A stretch of 64,000 nucleotides of DNA. Origin: an uncultured Clostridia bacterium. Lineage in GTDB: Bacteria; Bacillota; Clostridia; Christensenellales; CAG-917. Location of the stretch: assembly GCA_947581925.1 (NCBI GenBank), contig CANPWB010000006.1, positions 1 through 64,000 on the forward strand, read 5' to 3'. A program made the translations under genes and the position numbers. The notes below the pieces were generated by a model. The model saw nothing but the letters and a program-made list of their open reading frames with translations. It had not been told where the DNA came from and made no database searches. This document shows, piece by piece, positions 1 through 7,833 of the stretch (position 1 is its first letter; each line of letters starts with the position of its first letter).

Positions 1-299
1 TCCATGAGCGGCAATGCCTCATAGAAGTTTCGGTGGAACATAAAGTGCTTCATCTGCCTGTTCAAGCCCTTCGGTGTGCGCCCGCTTTCCTGCGCCTCTT
101 TGTCCACGCAGAGGGGGTCTACAATGTTCCCCCAAAGATAGACAAGTTTCTTATCCGTGAGCGCGGGCGTAGCGTCCTCGAACGCATAGGCGCACATAGC
201 GTGTAGCAGTTTGCCGCGTTCTTCGTCCGTGAGCGTGTCCATAAGCTCTGCGTACAGGTCGTAGAACGTGAATTTTGTGAGTTGTGTTTTTCCTTCCAT
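1..299 (-). CDS. DUF6291-like protein (partial, runs off left edge)
   Basis: Reverse-strand ORF open to the window edge, MEGKTQLTKFTFYDLYAELMDTLTDEERGKLLHAMCAYAFEDATPALTDKKLVYLWGNIVDPL..., preceded by a perfect SD (AGGAGG) at about 304-309. Not in the ORF track because it is truncated. Confidence 0.75.
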   Translation of the reverse strand, partial: MEGKTQLTKFTFYDLYAELMDTLTDEERGKLLHAMCAYAFEDATPALTDKKLVYLWGNIVDPLCVDKEAQESGRTPKGLNRQMKHFMFHRNFYEALPLM

Positions 300-589
300 A
301 TTACCTCCTAAAATTTGTAGTTTGTCGCTGTTTACCGACTGCGGCGGAAGTCATAAGTTCTGCATCGGTATCACCTCCTCGTTTGCTGATTGCTGATTGA
401 AGGTTAGAGAAATAGCCCTCTAATATCACAAGGACACTTTTCTCCCAAAGTTGACGGTCTGCGCAAAAACTTTCCCAGAAATTTTTCTCCTCGCGATATA
501 GATTTGAGTGCAACACTCTGAACGCACTTCATATCCGCGACCTAATACTCAAAATGTCCCTCACTTTGGTATGGCGGAATTTTTTGGCA

Positions 590-960
590 GTTTGCAACAT
601 CGAATCGCAAAAATTTTTGTATTTTCCGCGCCGAGAGCGTTGCCGTTCAACACCCCTTCACTTAAAGGGGCGATTTTTTGGCAAAATCGTACCCCCTAAA
701 TTGAAAATTTTTCAAAAAATTTTTCTTTGTCGGATTTAAGTGCCACCGCGTCGTGCTTGCCGTCTTGCAATACCCCCTCACTTAAAGGGGCGATTTTCGG
801 GCAAAACCGAAGGGTCTGAACGCAAAATTCTTCAAAAATTTTTTTCTGCGCTCCCGCAATCTCCTCCGTCGAGAACCCCGCCGTTCAACACCCCTCCAAT
901 AAGAAGAGCGATTTTTTGGCAAAATCGTAGGGTCTAAAATAAAAAGATTTTTGAAGCTCT
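590..960. repeat. three degenerate tandem copies of a ~120-bp AT-rich unit containing a CGATTTT..AAAATCG hairpin
   Basis: 'cgttcaacaccccttcacttaaaggggcgattttttggcaaaatcg' recurs in diverged form at about 640, 760 and 880. Confidence 0.7.
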
Positions 961-1101
961 GCAAATCTGTGGCAAATCGACTGAAATGGAGAAAAGAAAA
1001 ATGAGGAATCCACAAATTTGTTGTGCACTATCGAGTTGCTCCAATGGAGAAAAAGCAAGCATTAAAATGACCCTTTGAAACGGTTACTTTGACATATTCT
1101 C

Positions 1102-1144
1102 TTGACAAACGCACAAAATGCGACTAATATATAGTCATACTATA
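1102..1144 (+). promoter_or_regulatory. sigma70-type promoter TTGACA(1102)-17-TAATAT(1125) with palindrome TATAGT-CAT-ACTATA (1130-1144)
   Basis: Direct reading upstream of the ATPase gene. Confidence 0.6.
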
Positions 1145-1164
1145 GATTTGTCGCAGAGGTGGAT

Positions 1165-2421
1165 ATGTATATCAAGAGAAATATAGAGTCGGTGCTTAAA
1201 CAGAGAGCAAAGAACAGCAGGTGTATTCTCGTTACGGGCGCGAGGCAGGTGGGGAAATCCACGCTGCTTAAAGAGCTGTATCCCGAAGTGCGCTACGTCA
1301 CTTTTGACGACAAGCTGTTGCTGAGTACCGCCATCGAGGACCCAAAACTCTTCATCAAAAATCTGCCAAAGCCTTCCATCATAGACGAGGTGCAGTATGC
1401 TGCTGAGATTTTTCCGTACATCAAAATGGAGTGTGACAAGCCCGGCATGTACGAAAACTATTATCTGACGGGCTCACAGCAGATGCGGCTGATGTCCAAA
1501 GTGCAGGAGTCCTTGGCGGGCAGGATCTCGATTTTGGAGTTGCAGGGTCTTTCCATGCGCGAACTCAACGGGATAGACTTCAACAGGCACTTTGTCCCGA
1601 CGGAGGAGTACATCGCCGCAAGAGAGAAGTGCATCAAACCGTATACTAACCTTTGGCAGACGATACATCGCGGCATGTATCCCGAAATTAACGTCACGGA
1701 GAGGGATTGGCAAGACTTTTATTCGTCATATGTGCGGACGTATTTGGAGCGCGACATCAAAGAGGAAATCGAGATAAAGGATACGCTCGCCTTCACGAGA
1801 TTCCTTTCGGCGATTGCGGCGAGGACGGCGCAAATGCTCAACTATGCGTCGGTAGCGCAGGACGTAGGCGTTACGCAGGCGACCATCAAAAATTGGGTGT
1901 CCGTCTTGGAGCGCACGGGGATAATCTTCATCTTGCAGCCGTACTATTCAAGCCACTTGACGCGCGCGATCAAGACGCCGAAGCTCTATTTCAGGGACAC
2001 CGGGCTTGCCTGCTATCTGTCCAAATGGAACAGCGCTGAGGCTCTCGAACAGAGTGCGGTCGCAGGGAATATGTTTGAAACGTTCGTCATATCCGAGATA
2101 TTGAAGTCGTTCAGCAACGAGGGGAGCGACTACACCTTCAATGTGTTTTACTATCGCGGCAAGGACAAAAAACGCACGAAAGAGAACGGCGAGATCTTCG
2201 AGGCGGAGAGCGAAATAGACCTCATCATCGAGGAGAACGGCACACTCTATCCAATCGAAATCAAAAAGAGCGCCAACCCCAACAAATCTATGGCGTCCGC
2301 CTTTGACGTCTTGGACAAGGACGCCGCCAAAACCCGTGGCATGGGCGCCATCGTCTGCCTGTACGACTCCAAACTGTACCTCTCCGACGACCTCGTCGTT
2401 CTGCCAATTGAGTACGTGTAG
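1165..2421 (+). CDS. ATP-binding protein, AAA_14/DUF4143 family
   Basis: N-terminal Walker A GARQVGKSTLL, Walker B-like PSIIDEVQ; C-terminal SEIDLIIEENGTLYPIEIKKS typical of DUF4143 ATPases. Confidence 0.9.
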   Translation: MYIKRNIESVLKQRAKNSRCILVTGARQVGKSTLLKELYPEVRYVTFDDKLLLSTAIEDPKLFIKNLPKPSIIDEVQYAAEIFPYIKMECDKPGMYENYYLTGSQQMRLMSKVQESLAGRISILELQGLSMRELNGIDFNRHFVPTEEYIAAREKCIKPYTNLWQTIHRGMYPEINVTERDWQDFYSSYVRTYLERDIKEEIEIKDTLAFTRFLSAIAARTAQMLNYASVAQDVGVTQATIKNWVSVLERTGIIFILQPYYSSHLTRAIKTPKLYFRDTGLACYLSKWNSAEALEQSAVAGNMFETFVISEILKSFSNEGSDYTFNVFYYRGKDKKRTKENGEIFEAESEIDLIIEENGTLYPIEIKKSANPNKSMASAFDVLDKDAAKTRGMGAIVCLYDSKLYLSDDLVVLPIEYV

Positions 2422-2442
2422 ATTCTATGCTAATTTTTTAAT

Positions 2443-2472
2443 GTTGACAGTCGTATTTAATTTTGTTATTAT
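2443..2472 (+). promoter_or_regulatory. candidate promoter TTGACA-18-TATTAT upstream of the defence operon
   Basis: TTGACA at 2443-2448 and TATTAT at 2467-2472, 34 nt before the methyltransferase ATG. Confidence 0.5.
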
Positions 2473-2505
2473 ATTTTTAATTATACAATTAGGGGAGGAT
2501 AAAAG

Positions 2506-3429
2506 ATGTCTGTCGAAATAGTGTCAAAAATGAAAAAAGGGTCTTTACCTGATATAAACGACGATCTTTTATTCTTAATAGATGTTGAGCGTTTTCTTGA
2601 TGCGCTTCCAGAAGAGCCGATTTTTGATTTGGTAGTTACTTCTCCTCCTTATAATATAGGCAAAGAGTACGAAAAGCAAGTTCCGCTAGAAGATTATTTA
2701 GTGTGGCAGGAAAGAATTATAAATAAAATTTATCCTCGTCTAAAAGATACGGGGAGTATATGTTGGCAGGTGGGAAATTATGTTGAAAACGGAAGCATAA
2801 CGCCTCTTGATATAGAAATCGCGCCTATATTTAAGAAATTGAATATGCATTTGCGAAATCGAATAATTTGGCATTTTGGACACGGACTTCATAACAAGAA
2901 TCGTTTCAGCGGCCGTTATGAGGTGGTACTGTGGTATACGAAAAGCGATAGCTATACATTTAACCTCGACGATGTAAGAATACCTGCAAAATATCCTGGT
3001 AAGCGTAGTTATCGGGGAGATAATAAAGGGAAACCTTCTGGAAATCCGAAAGGAAAGAATCCAGAAGATGTGTGGGATATTCCGAATGTAAAGGGGAATC
3101 ATGTTGAAAAAACGACTCACCCATGCCAATTCCCGGTAGGATTAATAGAACGTTTGATTCTCGCTTTAACAAATCCAAATGATTTAGTTTTTGATCCTTT
3201 TGCAGGAGTAGCCTCGTCAGGTGTAGCAGCTTTGCTCCACGATAGGCATTTTTGGGGATGTGAGATTGTAAAAGATTATATTAATATAGGTAAACTCAGG
3301 TTAGAACAAACGCTTGACAAAACGATTAAGTATCGTCCGTTTGATAAACCTATTTATGATCCAAGGACAAGTGCTTTGTCGAAAATACCCGATGAATGGA
3401 GGACATCTAATGAAGATTCAGATTTATGA
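2506..3429 (+). CDS. site-specific DNA methyltransferase, beta-class motif order (likely m4C or m6A)
   Basis: Motif IV TSPPYNIGKEY precedes motif I FDPFAGVASSG; SD GGGGAGG. Confidence 0.93.
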   Translation: MSVEIVSKMKKGSLPDINDDLLFLIDVERFLDALPEEPIFDLVVTSPPYNIGKEYEKQVPLEDYLVWQERIINKIYPRLKDTGSICWQVGNYVENGSITPLDIEIAPIFKKLNMHLRNRIIWHFGHGLHNKNRFSGRYEVVLWYTKSDSYTFNLDDVRIPAKYPGKRSYRGDNKGKPSGNPKGKNPEDVWDIPNVKGNHVEKTTHPCQFPVGLIERLILALTNPNDLVFDPFAGVASSGVAALLHDRHFWGCEIVKDYINIGKLRLEQTLDKTIKYRPFDKPIYDPRTSALSKIPDEWRTSNEDSDL

Positions 3430-3877
3430 TCATAGGAGCGGGTTAAAGGTAGTGCCCGAATATATAGTTAAAAACATAGAGGCTATCATAGAAAATGTTC
3501 ATCCTACTATTAAAAAAAATTCGGTTGCTACCTTAAAAAAGTTGGTTAGAAATCAAATGAAAAAAGAAGGATGGGTAGGAGAATATCGCTTGGATGCATC
3601 CTCTCGCATTACTATCTCATCTTATTTAGATGAAGTAGGTTTGTGTTTTCAAACAGGTAATTGTGGCCGAATATATGCTGACTTGCTTAAATTGCAAACT
3701 TTATATGTTAAAGGCAAGATTAAAGCCGGCATAATTCTTATTCCACAAAACAAAACAGCTGTTGAGCTTGGCGGAAATGTTGCTAATTATGAACGGGTAG
3801 TCAGAGAACTTCCAATTTTCAGTCAAGTGCTTACTATCCCTCTTGTAATAATTGGATTTGATGGAACGGAGGATTGA
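3410..3877 (+). CDS. BglII/BstYI-like type II restriction endonuclease
   Basis: Start at 3410 overlaps the end of the methyltransferase gene; LCFQTGNCGRIYADLLKLQTLYVKGKIKAGIILIP...NYERVVRELPIF..IPLVIIGFDG resembles the BglII family as I recall it. Confidence 0.75.
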   Translation: MKIQIYDHRSGLKVVPEYIVKNIEAIIENVHPTIKKNSVATLKKLVRNQMKKEGWVGEYRLDASSRITISSYLDEVGLCFQTGNCGRIYADLLKLQTLYVKGKIKAGIILIPQNKTAVELGGNVANYERVVRELPIFSQVLTIPLVIIGFDGTED

Positions 3878-3881
3878 AATT

Positions 3882-5159
3882 ATGAATGAACAAATTTATT
3901 GTTTTGGCTATCCAAATGAATTGAGAGAAATCAAGATATTCGAAGCGTTAAAAGATGATAGATTAGATAAACATTATATTAATTATCGTGGTAAATATAG
4001 ACCGATTCCAATCATAGAAGTACCAATTGAGCTTCCGGTTTATCGCATAGAAAATATTCGTACAAAAAGCCTTCAAAAAGAATGGCTGTCTCTTCATCCT
4101 GAAATTCCGAAGGATATTTTTATAGGGGATCCATATTCTATTGCAGCTCAAGAAACACAACATCAAATATTGAAAAAGTTAATTGATAAAGAAAATCTAT
4201 TTAAAACTTTCAAGAATGATGATAAGTTGCAACAGACGGAACCTTTAATATGTTCAAGCAATGGAACGGTTGTGAATGGGAATAGACGTCTTTGTGCTTG
4301 GAGAGAGCTTTATTATGGTGATAAATTTAAATATGCTCATTTCCAGTCAATAAGAATTGCTGTTTTACCCGACAATGATCCGCAAGGGATATATGATCTT
4401 GAAGTAGCTTTACAAATCAGTTCGGACATGAAGGCTGAATATGTTTGGCATGCTATTGCGGCTGATTATGTAGAAAAGTTTGAGGCTGGAGTGGACATCG
4501 GCGAGATAGCGCGAAGACAAAATAAAAAACCGGAAGATATTCGAATGTATATTGAGTGTTATCAATATGCCGCTCAATATTTAGAGACAATTGGGCAGCC
4601 TGACCAGTGGTCTATGGTGGACAAGCAGGAGTATGCTTTTAAACAGATAGTAATTGGGCGACAAAAAATTACCAATCCCGGCGATAAAGAACTCTTTCAG
4701 GAGATCGTTTATTCGTTGCTTCAGTCTCCTGTTTCAGGAGATAGGTTATATAAACAGATACCTAAAGTTGTTGCTAATTTAAGGGTTATTGCAGATCAGC
4801 TGAAAAAAAATTTAAATATCCAAGTTGACGAAAGTTCCGATGATGATCTTGATCTTTTGATGAGTGGAGACGAAACAACTAACGGGGAGGATAATGCTAA
4901 AATAGCAGCTGGAATTCGTTCCGTTAACGATCCATTATCAATTACAAAGATTGTGAATGATGTATTGGACAATGCAGACGAATTAGAAAAAGAGAAGAAG
5001 AAAAAAAGTTTCATTTTTGATCAAGTTTTTAAGGCAGCAACTTGTTTGACAAATGCTGTTTCTGCTTTGGATGATATTATGACCAAAGATGGGATTGCTA
5101 GACAGCTTGATAATATTGATGGCGCATGTTTAGTCCTCAAGGATTGGATAAAAAAATAG
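3882..5159 (+). CDS. ParB/sulfiredoxin-like domain protein
   Basis: Motif SSNGTVVNGNRRLCAWRELY resembles the ParB-like G-N-R-R box; charged helical C-terminus. Starts 4 nt after the endonuclease stop. Confidence 0.65.
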   Translation: MNEQIYCFGYPNELREIKIFEALKDDRLDKHYINYRGKYRPIPIIEVPIELPVYRIENIRTKSLQKEWLSLHPEIPKDIFIGDPYSIAAQETQHQILKKLIDKENLFKTFKNDDKLQQTEPLICSSNGTVVNGNRRLCAWRELYYGDKFKYAHFQSIRIAVLPDNDPQGIYDLEVALQISSDMKAEYVWHAIAADYVEKFEAGVDIGEIARRQNKKPEDIRMYIECYQYAAQYLETIGQPDQWSMVDKQEYAFKQIVIGRQKITNPGDKELFQEIVYSLLQSPVSGDRLYKQIPKVVANLRVIADQLKKNLNIQVDESSDDDLDLLMSGDETTNGEDNAKIAAGIRSVNDPLSITKIVNDVLDNADELEKEKKKKSFIFDQVFKAATCLTNAVSALDDIMTKDGIARQLDNIDGACLVLKDWIKK

Positions 5160-5160
5160 A

Positions 5161-6972
5161 ATGGAAATTAAAATAGAATATCTTAATAAATTAGAAAAAG
5201 TCCGAATGCGAGGGGACGCTTCGGATAGCTTTGCGTGGGGAGAATTATATCGTTTTATTTGCGATTATTTGCCGATGCAAATAGTAGTTTATTCCAAACG
5301 AGATATTAGCTTTCCATGGAGACATTTTTTAGCAATAAAAACTTATGTAGGGCAATTTTTCTCCGCACACCGAGATCAATTTAAGATTGTTTTTGACGAA
5401 ACAGCAAAAGCAATGTTAAAAAATGCAAATGCAAGCTCCTATAATTCAGCTTTGGCTCTAGAACATCGCGATATAAATGCAATATCTGAAAAGCTTGTGA
5501 GTATCGGTTTTTTACGCAAATTGACAGATTGCCAAATAAACAATCTAATAAAAATATCACAGCTACCCGGTGCTGCTACATTTTCTGTGCCTGGTGCTGG
5601 TAAAACAACTGAAGCGTTGGCGTTTTTCTTTATTAATGCATCTGAGTTTGACAGGCTTTTAGTGGTGGCACCGAAAAATGCTTTTGGTGCGTGGGAAGAG
5701 CAAATGGATGCATGTATGGGTGTAAACGAATTTAAATTTGTTCGACTCCAAGGTGGCGAAAGTTCAATAAGTACAATATTACAATCTAAACCTAGGTTTA
5801 TGTTGATTACTTATGATCAATTACAACGGGTTAAAAAGGTGATCGCCGAGACTCTCGCGGAAGGCAATGTTTTTATGTTCCTTGATGAGAGCCATCGCAT
5901 AAAAGGAGGAAAATCTGTTAAAAGAGCGGATGCTATATTGGAGTTATCTCATCTCCCTAAACGTAAATTAATAATGAGCGGTACTCCCATGCCTCAGAGT
6001 AGTAAAGATCTAATTCCGCAATTTTCATACCTGTATCCTACAAAAGATGTAACAGAAACAAATGTTATTAATTTGATACAGCCAATATATGTACGCACTA
6101 CGAAAGCGCAACTAGGAATACCGGAGCTTACACATAAAGTAGTTACCGTACAAATGCCGCAGATACAACGAGAAATATATAAAACACTTAAATCTGAAGT
6201 ACGAAGACAACTAGTGCCATATCTATCTGATGCCTCAAGAACTGAGTTACGAAGAATAGGAAAATGTATAATAAAAGTAATGGAGTTTGTGTCAAATCCC
6301 GCACTTTTAGCTTATGACATCGGCTTTGTCTTTGATCGTCGCTTGGGTGAATTACTTCTTCAGTCAGATGGTCCTAAAATTGAATATGTCTGTCGCCGCG
6401 CTAGAGAACTTGCTTCACAAAATAAGAAAGTTATTATATGGTCGTCTTTTGTCAGCAATGTTGAACTTATCGCATTGAGATTACGTGATTTGGGCGCAGA
6501 ATATATCCATGGTGGAGTTGATGCTGGAGATGATACAGATAGCGATACCAGAGAGGGGAAAATTAAACGCTTTCATGATGATCCGACGTGTATGGTTTTA
6601 GTGGCTAATCCAGCCGCTTGTTCTGAAGGTATAAGTCTCCATAAAGTTTGTCAGTACGCTATATATTTAGACCGATCATTCAACGCTGCTCATTATATGC
6701 AATCTGAGGATAGAATACACAGATTAGGTCTTGCACCAGATTCGCATCCGTGTATAGAATTTGTAGAGTGTGAAAATAGTATAGATCAAGTTGTACGTGA
6801 AAGATTGGCTTTTAAAGTAAACACTATGGCGCGCGCTTTGAACGATCCATCCTTGACCGTATCTATCGATGAGGTTGCATTTGATGAGGAAGCCGATGAT
6901 GTGGATTGCTTAACATCAGCAGATGCTCAAGCAGTACTTGATTATTTTTTCAGTGGAGATAATGATGATTAG
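5161..6972 (+). CDS. SNF2-type superfamily II helicase/ATPase
   Basis: SVPGAGKTTEAL (I), FLDESHRIKGG (II, DESH), MSGTPMPQSSKDLIPQFSYLYP (III), SEGISLHKVCQYAIYLDRSFNAAHYMQSEDRIHRLG (V/VI). Confidence 0.92.
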   Translation: MEIKIEYLNKLEKVRMRGDASDSFAWGELYRFICDYLPMQIVVYSKRDISFPWRHFLAIKTYVGQFFSAHRDQFKIVFDETAKAMLKNANASSYNSALALEHRDINAISEKLVSIGFLRKLTDCQINNLIKISQLPGAATFSVPGAGKTTEALAFFFINASEFDRLLVVAPKNAFGAWEEQMDACMGVNEFKFVRLQGGESSISTILQSKPRFMLITYDQLQRVKKVIAETLAEGNVFMFLDESHRIKGGKSVKRADAILELSHLPKRKLIMSGTPMPQSSKDLIPQFSYLYPTKDVTETNVINLIQPIYVRTTKAQLGIPELTHKVVTVQMPQIQREIYKTLKSEVRRQLVPYLSDASRTELRRIGKCIIKVMEFVSNPALLAYDIGFVFDRRLGELLLQSDGPKIEYVCRRARELASQNKKVIIWSSFVSNVELIALRLRDLGAEYIHGGVDAGDDTDSDTREGKIKRFHDDPTCMVLVANPAACSEGISLHKVCQYAIYLDRSFNAAHYMQSEDRIHRLGLAPDSHPCIEFVECENSIDQVVRERLAFKVNTMARALNDPSLTVSIDEVAFDEEADDVDCLTSADAQAVLDYFFSGDNDD

Positions 6973-7822
6973 ACTTACCGCTAATGTTATTTCAGCTGCA
7001 ATAACATTATTTCTACATATAGAGAAACGGCATATTGCCTCGTTTGTGAATATGACTTATTTCAAGATAGATGAGATAGCCATGAACGAGGTATTTGAGT
7101 TTTCTGCTAATTGTGGATGGGTAAAAACTGAAGAAGATATTCCGATACTTACTGATAGAGGGAATCTCATTTTGCAATTATATAAAGAGGCAAAGCCATA
7201 TCGACCGCATATGATTCAAGATTATATCGTTCAGTGCGCCCCAATATGGAGTAGCAGAATTCCGTATGGAAGGCAAGAGGCGTCTTTGTTTATGTCTGAC
7301 GATGAAAGAGCATGCTTTATTGAAGCAGGTTTACTGAATGACGATGTAGATATTAATGTAATAAGATGGTGGGATGAGTTGGCAGAATGCATCCGAAATG
7401 ACAGGGTGAATGAGAATATTAAAACAGGAAGAAGGGGTGAACAGCTAACTATGCTGTATGAACAAAAGAGAACGTGTGTGAATCCGAAATGGATGTCTAT
7501 CGAAAGTAATTTGGTAGGGTATGATGTTCAATCAGTTGTAGATAAAGATGTTAAAATCCCGCTTTTGATCGAAGTAAAAGCATCAAGTGGGAGTATATAT
7601 GAGGCTTGGTTCCATATAACAGCTCAAGAATGGAGAGTCGCGACGACTAGCAAGTTTTATGTATTTCATATTTGGCTATTATCGCCCAATAACAACAAGC
7701 TTGCCACGATTACACCCGACGAAATTACTCCGCATATGCCAACAAATAATTCTGATGGATTGTGGGAAAATACCAAAATTCCATACGCGAGTTTTGAAAA
7801 CAAATTTATTAGTATAGATTGA
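6962..7822 (+). CDS. DUF3883-like domain protein (predicted PD-(D/E)XK-like nuclease fold)
   Basis: GRRGEQLTMLYEQKR...NLVGYDVQSV...KIPLLIEVKASSG..EAWFHITAQEW is the DUF3883 pattern; ATG at 6962 overlaps the helicase stop. Confidence 0.75.
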   Translation: MMIRLTANVISAAITLFLHIEKRHIASFVNMTYFKIDEIAMNEVFEFSANCGWVKTEEDIPILTDRGNLILQLYKEAKPYRPHMIQDYIVQCAPIWSSRIPYGRQEASLFMSDDERACFIEAGLLNDDVDINVIRWWDELAECIRNDRVNENIKTGRRGEQLTMLYEQKRTCVNPKWMSIESNLVGYDVQSVVDKDVKIPLLIEVKASSGSIYEAWFHITAQEWRVATTSKFYVFHIWLLSPNNNKLATITPDEITPHMPTNNSDGLWENTKIPYASFENKFISID

Positions 7823-7833
7823 AGGTGCAAATT

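Noticed and set aside
301-1015. ORFs 301-516(-), 508-699(+), 554-739(+), 740-937(+), 782-1015(-)
   Set aside because: They lie in a repeat-rich AT-biased intergenic region, overlap each other on both strands and lack recognisable domains or ribosome-binding sites.
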